Part shown: positions 38,465-48,725 of the stretch, one piece after another | Numbering within the stretch: position 1 is the stretch's first letter | Layout of the letters: the number at the start of each line of letters is the position of its first letter | Assembly: GCA_020726505.1 (NCBI GenBank) | Contig: JAHLEZ010000018.1 | Location: 124,001 to 188,000 of the forward strand | DNA length: 64,000 nucleotides | Source of the DNA: Leptodontidium sp. MPI-SDFR-AT-0119 | Lineage: Eukaryota > Ascomycota > Leotiomycetes > Helotiales > Leptodontidiaceae | Reading direction: 5' to 3' | The notes under the pieces: generated by a model | Database searches by the model: none | What the model saw: the letters and a program-made list of their open reading frames with translations, nothing else | What the model was told of the DNA's origin: nothing | Translations under genes and position numbers: made by a program

Positions 38465-40865
38465 TCAAATCAAAAACTCTCTTCCTAGCTCTATAAATAG
38501 CGAGCGCACCTCTTCATGGCCCTTTTCAGATGTATAGTCCAGCGCTGACTGTAGTGCCGTCTCTTTTTCGGATTTGTCCGCGTATTCACTTCGTATGGTT
38601 TTGACCTGCTCACTGTACTCCCCCCCAGATGCCCAGTCTTCGAGAAGCTTTCGGCAAGCGGGGCTGAGTCTTTTCATGTAAACGGCAGCAAGTCGATGGA
38701 TATCAGCTTCAGCTCCATGTTTCAAGAGCATAGAAATGATAGCCTCTTGCTTGGTCAAAAATGCCTTATACAATGGAGACTTTATACCCGAGCCACTGAT
38801 ATTAGGATCGGCGTTCCTAGATAGTAGGAGCGTGACGATTTTTTCCTGACGAGCGCCGACGGCCATGAGTAAGACGGAGCCTATAGTCGTTACTTCATTG
38901 GGATCCGCGCCACTGTCGAGAATGATTTTCACCAGTTCTACGTTCTTGGTCGCAACCGCCACGTGTAGTGGTTTGTGTACAAGAAAGCCGCTTCGGTCCA
39001 TGGTGGCGCCGTTTTCAACGAGTAGTTTGACAACGTTCAGGTGCTGCCGGGTGATGGCCATTGTTAGGGCGGATTGGCCCTCTTCGTTAATAGCATCTAT
39101 TTGAGCGCCATTCCGTATGAGCTCGCGAACTTCATCGATGGCTCCTTTTCCGGCTACTTTCAACAATGCTCTCTCATTTGGGCCCATGTTCGCCTCTGGG
39201 AGGTACGCAGCGAACGGATGCGGCTGACCGGAGCTCCTAAAAATCTTTTAGTCAACAAATTCGAGGAAGGTGAAGGTTCCTGTAGGAACTCGCTTACCCG
39301 GCGAGATGAACACCGCCATAAAAATTGCCAGACAGATGATGTTCAGAACTACCGATTTTAACATCGCCTCCAGTACCTGCTATATTTATACCACTAGGGG
39401 CTGCTCCCGGGGCAGGAGAGGGTGTTGGGATAGTGTGTGTAGGCTGGGCACTTCCCAATGATGGATTGGGCTGGTGGGTTTGTATTTGGCTTGTTTCTCT
39501 ATGGAGTGGTGTCTGTGCTGGCAGCGAAATATGCTGAGATTCATCTCCAGCGTTAAAGATATTCTGTGATTGTGATTCCTGGTGCTCCTGATCTTGGTTG
39601 TTCTGTGTTTGTGGTATCGGCAGTGTTGACTGAGTGCCACTCGACTCACCCAAGGACAAGCTTTGTACCATTTGGGTCACCTCCTGCTGTTGAGGCGTTT
39701 TCGATTCTGGTACCTCTACATTACTAGGCAACCCCAATTCTTTCACCCATCGACGAAGCTCTCCAGTAATTGCCATAAAGCCTGGGTCTTCAAGGCTACC
39801 GAATTTAGTCATATCCATATGATTGCTCCGTATGGGTATAGGAATGTAGCCAGGTAGGACAGCGGAGTGAGAAGGTACAACCTATTTCAGATAAGAACAA
39901 CGATCGATATCATCAGTATCAATATAGCTTCACTTACAAGACCAACACCAGGCAATGGTATCTCCTCGAAAAAGCAAGTGATCTCAATTGGAGGTAGCCC
40001 ATCTTGATTCCGCGACCGAATCATCGTATGGAAACTATCTTGAATCCGTGCGAGCACCTCTGAGTCTGCCTGCAGAACAGAAAGAATATCGGGATTCGTC
40101 TGTTTAAGCAGACCGATGACTTTAGCCAGACGCTCCGCCCACAGGGCAAGGCCGGATCCGTGGTGAGGAGTACCAAGAAATATGATCCCGCGAGTGTAGC
40201 GAAGAACTTTCTGAAGATGTTTCTCTGGACGCTGCCGGGCAATTGTCAAGGCCTACATGTGTTACACCATAGGTCCAACGTACGATATGCCAGAAAACTT
40301 ACATCCTCACAAACAAGACCCCCTAAGCTGTGACAGACAAATATGATAGGACGATCATTCTACTTCGTTTAGTCCCAATCTTAAGCAACAGCATTTGGTA
40401 AGGCTTACTGTAGAGTCGTCCTCCCTATAAGTTGCAAGGGTTGTCAACAAATTCCAAGAGTGATTGCTAATCCTGTTCTTGGATACCATGCCCCGCCAGT
40501 CAGCCACTTGGGCATCGTAGCCGAAGGTCAGGAAGCGGGCATTGGGCAGTCTGGCCGGAAGCAAGATCTTTGGCCATGGCGCGTCTACATTTCCGGCTGT
40601 CCATGTCTTCTCGCGGTCTCCAGTAAGGCCGTGGACAAAGACGACGCTAATAACAATTAGCTTGAAATTGTCCGACTACAATCACATCCTCCTTGCGGAA
40701 GTTGGCAAGTGAAGTATTGACTTACTCGACTAAGCTGCCTTCCATATCATGGAATAGCTTGATCCCGGAGGGAAAAGCCTTCCGTTGTACCGGTAAAGGC
40801 GGCTGTTGCGGGGAGGGGTTCTCATTGCTGACTGGCTTTCGCTTGTTGAACCACCGCATCGCCAT
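38465..40865 (-). CDS. Alpha/beta-hydrolase (SesB/DUF676-like) - linker - ankyrin-repeat protein
   Basis: Six exons: 40865-40726, 40646-40409, 40359-40303, 40252-39938, 39881-39298, 39236-38465. All junctions have GT/AG and keep the frame; total 2106 nt, 701 aa. N-terminal hydrolase about residues 35-290: oxyanion-region 'VVFVHGLTGDREKTW', nucleophile Ser in 'FVCHSLGGLVCED', 'GIIFLGTPHHGSGLA', and 'VVPSHSAVLPG', which probably carries the catalytic His. It continues with 'NHMDMTKFGS', typical of this domain at the N-terminus of fungal NLR-type proteins. A Pro/Gln/Ser-rich linker follows, then a Gly-rich motif ('GGDVKIGS', 'SGNFYGGVHLAG'). From about residue 460 there are four to five ankyrin repeats ('GQSALTMAITRQHLNVVKLL', 'KPLHVAVATKNVELVKIIL'). 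No NACHT domain is present. A role in non-self recognition or lipid/ester hydrolysis is inferred from the family only. It is not RIP-changed. Confidence 0.85.
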
Positions 40866-41091
40866 GACTGTTATCGCCTTTAGGACCGTGAAATCTACTG
40901 GCTTGAATTAGACTAGTTGAGATGATGCCAGCCCAGCGCTCTATCAATATCGACTTCAAGTCTGTACTCGAAGCACGAGATGAAAAGACCTTCGCGATGG
41001 TTTATCAGCTGGTCGGGCCGATGTGGCGTCAACTGAGCGTTAAGAGCAACGCTGTGACTGGCTGCCTGCAGCCAATATTACAAGGGTTTAC
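40866..41091. other. Upstream region of the hydrolase/ankyrin gene
   Basis: Only about 230 bp separate the start codon from the TA target site of the Tc1-like element, so the element probably sits in or next to this gene's promoter. Confidence 0.5.
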
Positions 41092-41093
41092 TA

Positions 41094-41120
41094 CTCTCCC
41101 CCCCCCGGCTTGAATGTTAA
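41094..41120 (+). repeat. Left TIR of the Tc1-like element
   Basis: CTCT + 9 C + GGCTTGAATGTTAA, preceded by TA. Confidence 0.9.
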
Positions 41121-42343
41121 TATGTGGGCTGGAAGGCTCTAGAATTGTCAGTTCACCGCTCCCTTTTCAGGCTCACCGCTTCCAAATGTAGGAAAATGTA
41201 AATATCATTCAATTGCTAGTATTTTGTAGGTCCTCCTCGTGCATCAATCACAGCTTGACATCGCCGGTACCAAGACTCGTAAAGTCTCTTAATGTAATCC
41301 TCCGGTACAGCTTCCCAAGCCTCCCATATGATTTGTTTAAGTTGTACAAGAGGTATTTTTGAAGCGTCGTAATACGCGGCGAAGTATCGACGTTGAATAT
41401 ATCGTTTCATCCAATTCCACACATGCTCGATCAAATTAAGGTCGGGAGAGTATCGTGGGAACTTAATATAACGTATACCACGTCTCTCAAGGTTCGCATA
41501 TGTTGCTTTCGATCGGTGGCAGCTAGCGTTATCTTGCATCCAAATAAGCTCGATATCTTGGTGTATTTGCACAAACATCTGAACGTTATTTAAGATAATC
41601 GCATCGTACTTCTCCGAATTCATACTCTTCCATTCCTTCTCCCAAAAGATCGCTGGCCCCCTTTTCCCCATCGCAATTGTACCGTGAAACATCCACGCAG
41701 GTTGCTTACTATATTTGTGTTGTAAGCATTCGGGTTTATATCGTTCGGAATCATCAAGCTTCATAGTAACCCACGACTGCGTATTTGCTCCTCTATATGC
41801 CCACACCTCGTCCGAAAATATATGTCGAAAGACTCGTTCGAGTGGCCATGTAATACCTTCTTGTGCAAAAGCAAGGCGCTCTTTACAAACCTCAGGATCA
41901 TCAGAGAACCCTTTCCGTCTCGAAATCCGCCTACCGTATCCTACGAGCTTAAACCCAGTTCGAATAGCTTCTTCTCCGTATATGCTAAACTCGGGTGCAA
42001 TCGATAATATGTGTTTCGGGGCAATTCGACGGTGTGAAGGTGACTTAAGAAGCCATTCTTGTAATCGCTGTCGAGTTGGAGTATTCATCTTTGCTTTCGT
42101 GGCACACTTGCTTCGCTGAGGCGTTAATATATTCTCTTTAGCGTGCTGAATCTGCCTCAAAGTATACCCAAGCTTCGAGTGTATCTCTTGAGGCATATGG
42201 CCAAACTCAAGAGCTGTTTTAATCCGAATACGATCCGATCGAGTCGTTAATGGCGCATATACCCTTCGTACAGGCGTCTGCGGAGGTCGAGGGCCATTCT
42301 GAGAGTCCCAGGATTGAGTCGAGGCTTGGGAAGGTGGTACGGG

Positions 42344-45300
42344 TAGGTGTGGCCAATGAATAAATGAAAACACATCTTGACTTTCATCGTTCATTTCATT
42401 CTAACGTATAAAGTTCAGCGTTTAATTTATTCTAATCTGAATAATTCAATGAATTTTCATTGAATTTAAATGAAAATATACCCAAAATCCCGTGATTTTC
42501 CCGTGACGGATTAGACCGCTCATGAGACTGTGCGCGGGTAAGCCCACACTAAAATAAATCCTTTACAACGTACATTTTTATAAAACCAACGCATTTAAGG
42601 TACAGATTTGTCAATTAAAGTACGCTGAATCGAATGTACCTATTCCGATATTGTTTTTGTTGTTTATTGTGAAGATATATTAATGTTTATATTAGTGTCG
42701 TTTCTCGGATTCTCATTATACAACGCGCCTATAACAGTCGACAGGGCAGATCCCCTATTAGAAGATTAATACTACTACTTTTAATTAGGAGAGCCTCTCC
42801 CCGACGACGACAGCTGGCCTGTTGGCGTATAGAGTGACTAGAATTAATAAGCTTATTGTTAACCCTCCACGAGCTCCTTGTACACCTTCAGCTCTCCGAC
42901 GCGTTATATAGGATTCCCAAGATGACGACGTCCTTATAGTTAATAATAGTTCACAAGCCGGAGCAGCTTCTTAGGCTACAAATCTAGTAGAAGATGTTAC
43001 AGAGGACTAAAAATCTCCATCTTATAGTCGTGAGCGTGTACGATATATTATCCCTATAACTGTCGTCTTACGGAAAGACTCTTAAAAGAGTATTCGGAAG
43101 GCTCCTATTAAGTACTCTTGGACTCTATTTTATTATACTATATCTGAGCTCTCTTTAATATAGTTAAAGAAGTTTAAGAAGGTTACGGAAAAGGTCTATA
43201 ATCGCTTATAGACGTGTAATTACTGTGAATAGAGCTCTAAGGATTCCTAAAGGCATAGAAACACTTTAACTACAATAAACCACCTCTGGGACAAACACGA
43301 ATTGACTAAAGCGAAGCATTAGGAGGGAGGCTATATAATTAAGAATAACGCTAAAGGAGGCGGTAGAGGAGATGGAGATATCTTATAATTTATGTCAAAG
43401 AGAGCTCAAGTAATAGGCCTAGAAGAGGCCTGCCTACGGTTTGTTGTTTAAACTAACTAAGTGTATTCTTTAATAAATAGTATACTATAGTAAGGTCTTT
43501 TTAAGGCTCTTAATAAACTAGTACCTTTTGTTAATCGCCATACCTTTGATCGATACGCCCAAAAACGATTCAATAAAGTACGAATTAAGTAAGTTAAATT
43601 ATTAGAGGAGACGTGTGAATCTTATACCCTTACTTTCGATAGTTAGGGGTCACTAAACCACAAGAACATAATCGCTAGACAAATTCATTAGATTAAGAAA
43701 AATGATTAGGCCTAATATATTATAAACGCTAAATTTATAGAGGCAGTTTATAGTAAAACCGGAGATAAGATAGTAAAAGTATTTACTATGTCTCTTAGCG
43801 ATGATATTAAGGAGATAGAGACGGTTAAAACAAGTGGAGGCTCTATAATCCAAACTACGATATTTATTAGTTTAAAGGTTACTCACAAAGTATTCGTAGT
43901 TATAAGAGACAATATTACTAATAATAACACCTTTTGTAATTACTTTTTGCATAGATTACAACTCCGGTACGACCTTAATCCCTGACAACTTCTTAATCTC
44001 CCTCGCTGTAGATTCTAAGGCCGATCGAGTCGAATTAGGTGCTAGGCCTATATAAACGACCTCGTCTATAAATCAATTTACAAGACCTTAAGATGTGGCA
44101 CCCGCGTAGACGCAGAGGCGCTAGTCAATTAAACTGTAGAGGGAAATGCGGTCTTTCCACTTATTCTTGCTACTCTTAGCGTTATTATAAAAGTACGGAC
44201 TTTTGTGTTATTTATTATAGGCAGCGACGAGCGTCAGAAATAATAGACTGATATTTACTTCACTTTTATTCCTCTTAATATTAATACTCGGTAGAATTCC
44301 TTGTATTTAATAATAAAGGTAGCCCGACAACATAAGGCAAATATCTCCCAATATAGTCAACTTCACGCCGTGTATAAACACCTTATACTTTTAGAGTCAG
44401 ATTAAGAGCTTTCTAAGCAAGTTGAACGTTATATGTGGCCATTCTATGAGCGTACGCTTATAGTCTCAAAGATAGCTCTAAATCTTGACGGCTATATTAA
44501 AAGGATGTAGAATATGGCCGACCTTTTAGAAGACGTTTCTTTTAATAGAGAGGCCTTTAGAGATATTTATATTAACCTCTAACGAGCTTTTGACGTCGCT
44601 AAAGAGACCTTAAAGAAGTGGACTAATGAGATGTTTGAATGCGACCTCTATTTTACGGCCCACGTGCTTAATCCTCGATACAAATTCTCCTTACTTCGAG
44701 CACAATATAGCGAGGACGTAGAAGATTTGATTCTACGAATCAAAGTATAGTTTAAAGAGAACTACCCTTATATAGTAACCTTTGTTATAGTGGCGCTATT
44801 AAATTAACGAGAGTAACCTTTATATATTAATTAACATAAGTGGCTTCTTTTATAACGAGCTAGAGAACTTAATGTTATGCCTAATCAAGCTAATCTTATT
44901 ACTGATTTTGATCGATATTTTAATGATCTCGTAGTCGTTAATTAGGACTTAAGCGTGGAGGACTTCAATTTAAAGTGGTAGAAAGCTTCCGAATTCCAGT
45001 ATCCTTTAGTTACTAAAGCCGCCCGAGATCTGCTAGTTATTCCTAGCGCTAAAGTCGATATTGAACGCTTGTTTTCCGAAGGTCGAGATGTAATAGGGAT
45101 TCGCCGCATGACTATAGACGCCGATATAATGAGGATTTTGCGCCTATTAAAGAGCTACTTTGATGCCCAAGATACGGAAATCAGGGAGCGAGCTAGAGCT
45201 TAATTAGAAGAGAAACAACGTACGTATAAAGTGAGAAAAATCGACTAAAGAGCCAATTAGGAGCCTTAGAATTGAGCTTGATCAGCAAGTCAGAGCTTTC

Positions 45301-45535
45301 ATTGAGTTGTAGAAATCATGTAATTTCGGGTGGGAAAGTAGATAAATATCCAAGGATCCGAGGCATGGATACCCCCCCAAAATCACATATAAATAGACTT
45401 ATTTTCAATGAACTGGACCCTCTTTTCATTGTTCGCCACCCCCAAGTTCAGCGTTCAATTCAGCCACCCCTAATTCAGCTGAATGGATGAAAATTCAGCG
45501 AATTTTCACGTTCATTTATTCATTGGCCAGACCTA
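42344..45535 (+). mobile_element. hAT transposon inserted in the Tc1 transposase gene
   Basis: 3192 bp with 25-bp terminal inverted repeats differing at one position (42344-42368, starting TAGGTGTGGCCAATG; 45511-45535), flanked by a perfect 8-bp duplication GGTACGGG (42336-42343 and 45536-45543). Eight bases is the hAT target size. Subterminal AATTCA/TGAAT-rich motifs (e.g. about 42440-42480 and 45440-45510) resemble the transposase-binding regions of hAT elements. The interior is RIP-degraded while the outer 150-250 bp are not. Confidence 0.95.
42760..45210 (+). pseudogene. hAT transposase relic (BED finger to hATC dimerisation domain)
   Basis: Read through TAA/TAG stops. A BED-type zinc finger lies near 43190-43320 ('CNYCEQSSKDS', then 'HLWDKHE'). 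Central relics include 'SLSDDIKEIETVKTSGGS' (43790-43850). The C-terminal hATC dimerisation segment is clear at about 45030-45180 ('VIPSAKVDIERLFSEGRDVIGIRR', then 'IMRILRLLKSYFD'). Many frames are broken and it is not functional. Confidence 0.88.
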
Positions 45536-45870
45536 GGTACGGGTGAAGGTGAGAGAGTATCGTTAGAGGCCTGCGAATCAGGAACCTCATAAATAAAGCG
45601 TGTAGGTGTTTGCGGCGCGCAAAGAAGGCTTTGAATATCCATAATATCGTTTACGAGAGTAGTCGTAATTGTAGTTGCATTGTAAAGACGAGATCAAGTT
45701 AAGTTGTTTGCTACAAGAGCTTCACTTTTCTGCCGGCAGACGGTCACGTGAGTGGAACGTGCGTCATTTCTAGAGGATTCTACGATGATTTGGTTGGCTT
45801 AAAGCCCTGTTTTACCCCCTGCTGTAAACTCTCTAGACCCCTTGCAAAACCCCCTGCAAAATTGTTGGAT

Positions 45871-45908
45871 TTAACATTCAAGCCGGGGGGGGGGGGGGGG
45901 GGGGAGAG
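45871..45908 (-). repeat. Right TIR of the Tc1-like element
   Basis: TTAACATTCAAGCC + 20 G + AGAG, followed by TA. It matches the left TIR except for the homopolymer length (20 against 9). Confidence 0.9.
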
Positions 45909-45910
45909 TA

Positions 45911-46336
45911 GTTATGAAAAGAGTTGTATCCCCGCCCCTTAACTTTACTTCGCCATCCGCGATCAACGCCACCGCCACTCTTTCCAAATCAGAAAATCGG
46001 TAGATTAAGACTTTCCATCCTGAAAGAGACATGATCTGGCGCGACCGTATTTTCGATCCATTGTAGCTTTCGGTGGGTCTTTCTCTTGGAGTTGCTATCG
46101 ACCTTATGGGATCCAGCCTAATGTATAAGAAGAAGCTGCAGAACGAGGCAACCAGCGTTTGCCCCATTGCTGTTTGCATACGCCCGCCTTACACCTTCCT
46201 CTGATCCCCACGAATACGCTTTTGCATCTTCCTCGACACCGCAGTCCCATACAGGCTCGCCATTGCCGCGTTGGTCCCTGTCGCTTCTAGCCCTTCATCC
46301 TACGTCCATTATCGTTAACGGATCACTACTCCAAAT
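45911..46336. other. Intergenic, probable upstream region of the membrane-protein gene
   Basis: No gene recognised. An in-frame stop about 20 bases before ATG 46337 limits extension of the next gene without a further upstream exon. Confidence 0.5.
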
Positions 46337-47598
46337 ATGGTAATATCCATCCCAATGTCCATTCTTACTGTAACCTTCTTGACGATCAAGTTTGGCGTAT
46401 CTGCTATACGGCGTTGGGGGAAACGCCACATCACAACATGGGACAATATTATGTCAACGATTGAACCAGTTTCGTGTTTCATACTCATCTTTCCGAAAGT
46501 ACCCATCTTAATGTTTTCGATTCAACAAAATGAGAAGCTGGTACAGGCTTGCCTTTCGCTGGCCGCTAGATTTCTGGTCATTTATCAAGTAAGGCGTTTA
46601 CTTCGTCGAAAAGGCTGCGCTAACTTAGTGGTCTCCCAAGTGTGGTGTCTTGCGGATACTCTGTGGTCAGCATTGGTTTCGAGGGGCTGCATTGTGGTCA
46701 CAAATACCCTGTACTATCACGACAACCGTACTTTGTGCATTGATAGCCCTAAATAAGGGTGATATTGAGGCTGAGAAGGCTGCGACTCTTGGGCTCTTTG
46801 TAGCAGAACACATCTTATTAAGTTTCATATACCTGGCCATTCGAATATTCGATCAGAAAAGTGGTCTTCAAAACCCAGGATCAGTACAAGCTCGAAATAT
46901 TTGCCAATGGAGCCTTGCTCTCTCTGTCATTGCCAGTGTTTGTGCTATTGTTTCTCCGATTCTTTATCGAACAGGTCACATAGATTTTGTTATATCTCTA
47001 TGGGTGAGTGCTCAAGTGGAATTTAGTTATTTCAAGGACTTCTTTTTGACGAAATATACAGATAGTTAATGCCGCAGATATTGCATGGGTTGGCCTGTGG
47101 CTGGCTGTACAATTGGTTGCATGCAAAGGAACCAAAGCTGACCTGAGCGCAGCTAGTTCAGGACAGACTCATCAGGGACAGCGGATTTCTAGCGATTTTC
47201 AGAAATCAATCTCATGCACATCGGATGCTGCACGGGCTCTGGTTGTTGGAAGCGAAGCCGTACTCTGGACTGTTTTAGACGACAGGCAATCTCTTCAAGG
47301 TATATACATCTATAGCATTCCAAAACAATAGACTAATAGAGCAGAATCTTTTAAAACTTTATCTGAGGATCTCGATCAGACGCCCATGTCGTCACCTTCG
47401 AGCGTAGCATCTCCATCCCCAGTTTATGGAACGCTGTCTGGTCAGATAGACATGAAGCGGTACGAAGGCCGTTGGAAAAGTCTTGAATCGCAGAACCGTT
47501 CAAGGCTGGGGCTTCCACCATCAGCTCCATCGGATACTTGCAACCTTCCATCGATGTACAAATTCCTGTCAAATTCTAAAGTATCAATTCGAAGTTAA
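46337..47598 (+). CDS. Predicted multi-pass membrane protein, family not recognised
   Basis: Proposed exons 46337-46588, 46629-47003, 47062-47299 and 47345-47598, about 372 aa. Introns: 40 bp (GTAAGG...GCTAACTTAG), 58 bp (GTGAGT...ACAG) and 45 bp (GTATAT...CAG; an acceptor at 47341 is also in frame). Splicing turns three overlapping frames into one continuous protein. It has about six or seven hydrophobic segments ('MVISIPMSILTVTFLTIKFG', 'CFILIFPKVPILMF', 'ITTTVLCALIAL', 'FVAEHILLSFIYLAIRIF', 'SLALSVIASVCAIVSPIL', 'IAWVGLWLAVQLVAC'), a loop with 'RRWGKRHITTWDN', and a hydrophilic C-tail rich in Ser/Pro. This layout resembles fungal rhodopsin-like integral membrane proteins, but I cannot assign it. 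The first ATG lies close to an upstream stop, so a missing N-terminal exon is possible. Confidence 0.65.
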
Positions 47599-48235
47599 CC
47601 AGCCGCCACCCAGGAACGGAGCACTATTACACTTAAACACTGATACATTGGCGTATTATTGCTCAGGAAATTGATCTTGAATTGGATTTGTGCCTCCAAC
47701 GAAAGAATAATGGAGCAAAGACAGGCACGACGGGACCATCTTGGGCTAGTCTAGTACATTGTACATACATTCATTTGTCATAGAGATTCATTGGACATAA
47801 ATTTCGAGACTTTTTTCCTTTGCAAAGTGGCCAGAATTTCTCTATGGATGAAGAATACGCTACGCCTCGGGATATAGACTAAGCTAGTCTCGTGTTAATT
47901 ATGCTACTTCAGTGTGACATCCGCCTGAAGTTTGTTGTCGGTAGTGGGGTATTTAATATCTTATAAAAGCCAGGCTTGGAATCATAATGAGATATTACCT
48001 TTCCTATCATGACTGTCTTAACTTCTTCGACTTCAGAAACAACTATTCTGCTGATCATTTTAACCTTAACCATTGCATGGTTCTGCGCAATCATTACTTT
48101 ATACCTCTCCAGCTTTATCTCGATAAAAAGACTATAATTACGGAACAACGGTCAAAAGAGCCCAGTATTAGCAGTGAACAAGACCAATAACATCATAAAA
48201 GGCTTCTAACCACAATTCCCCAGGAGTGGTCAGGC
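47599..48235. other. Intergenic, nothing recognised
   Basis: Short frames on both strands without domains. Probably the 3' end of the membrane-protein gene and the promoter of the next gene. Confidence 0.5.
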
Positions 48236-48514
48236 ATGGCAGGTCGTCTTCAGCCCCCTCCAAACCCAACTTTGGGCAAACGGAAAAGCGAGGATGATTT
48301 AGGCAAAGTGGCTGCTAAGGAACGTTGGACCGCAAAGGATGCAGAAGCGAATAAAAGGGGTCATTGGGAGCGCAAAGAAATTCGACAAAGGAAACCCGCG
48401 TATTATTGCTGTCAATGCGGCAAGGAGCGAGGTTTGGATAAGAAGGGTCGATGTATAATCTGTAGGCATGGGCCTAAAGCGTGCTTGGATTGCTTAATTT
48501 TACGTTCAAAATGA
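48236..48514 (+). CDS. Small 92-aa protein with three CxxC pairs (zinc-binding-like)
   Basis: Single frame from an ATG in good context (GGCATGGCA). The first half is hydrophilic and charged ('GKRKSEDDLGKVAAKERW', 'KRGHWERKEIRQRK'). The second half is a compact Cys cluster: C58/C59-x-C61, C73-x2-C76, C83-x2-C86, with 'RCIICRHGPKACLDC'. Three CxxC pairs with a His next to the second pair suggest one or two bound zinc ions. I do not recognise a named family. A protein- or nucleic-acid-binding role is only a guess. It lies about 210 bp upstream of the WOPR relic on the same strand. Confidence 0.7.
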   Translation: MAGRLQPPPNPTLGKRKSEDDLGKVAAKERWTAKDAEANKRGHWERKEIRQRKPAYYCCQCGKERGLDKKGRCIICRHGPKACLDCLILRSK

Positions 48515-48725
48515 TTGGCTATTCCAGTAGACGAGAGAAATGTAATGACACCATCATAAGGACATTGACCGTCTCTTGCACAAAGGTTTGGTTGTCGACG
48601 TAGCTTTACACAGACAAAAACCATACGTAACGAAGTACGACAAACCACCGCCCTCTTACTATAATTCGACCTCCTCCCTCGACACTCCTGTCAACATTCA
48701 TCAGTCGCAAGACTCTCTGGGTACT

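Larger units (their letters stand above)
41216..45642 (-). pseudogene. Tc1-family DD34E transposase split by a hAT insertion
   Basis: Two parts: 45642-45536 (start ATG, 'MDIQSLLCAPQTPTRFIYEV') and 42335-41216. Removing the hAT element and one target copy joins 'SPSPVP' to 'PSQASTQSWD' in frame for 408 codons, the original length. The catalytic triad is intact: Asp in 'HIFSDEVWAYRG', Asp in 'IWMQDNASCHRS' and Glu in 'SPDLNLIEHVWNW', with 34 residues between the last two (DD34E, Tc1 group). An HTH region precedes ('GHMPQEIHSKLGYTLRQIQ'), and the protein ends 'VIDARGGPTKY'. The right part alone forms an open frame from 42394, whose first 20 codons come from the hAT terminus, so a truncated transposase with most of its DNA-binding and all catalytic parts could still be made. 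The DDE reaction cuts and joins the element at TA sites. Confidence 0.92.
41094..45908 (-). mobile_element. Tc1-like DNA transposon, interrupted by a hAT element
   Basis: Terminal inverted repeats: left 41094-41120 (CTCT, 9 C, GGCTTGAATGTTAA) and right 45871-45908 (the reverse complement, with 20 G). Both ends are flanked by TA (41092-41093, 45909-45910), the target duplication of Tc1/mariner elements. Without the 3200-bp hAT insertion and its extra 8 bp, the element is about 1.6 kb, typical for the superfamily. The transposase is on the minus strand. The sequence shows no RIP, so it probably arrived recently, is at low copy number, or escaped. Confidence 0.93.

Noticed and set aside
38865..39104. 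Plus-strand frames across the ankyrin region
   Set aside because: Antisense shadows of the ankyrin exon.
39294..39818. Separate gene ending at the TAA of 39296-39294
   Set aside because: The TAA is inside a GTAAGC donor; splicing to 39236 continues in frame into ankyrin repeats. Kept only as an alternative isoform.
41393..42119. Plus-strand frames across 41393-42119
   Set aside because: Antisense shadows of the intact Tc1 transposase frame.
42350..42394. Native N-terminus of the Tc1 transposase at 42394
   Set aside because: These codons are part of the hAT terminal repeat; the original start is at 45642.
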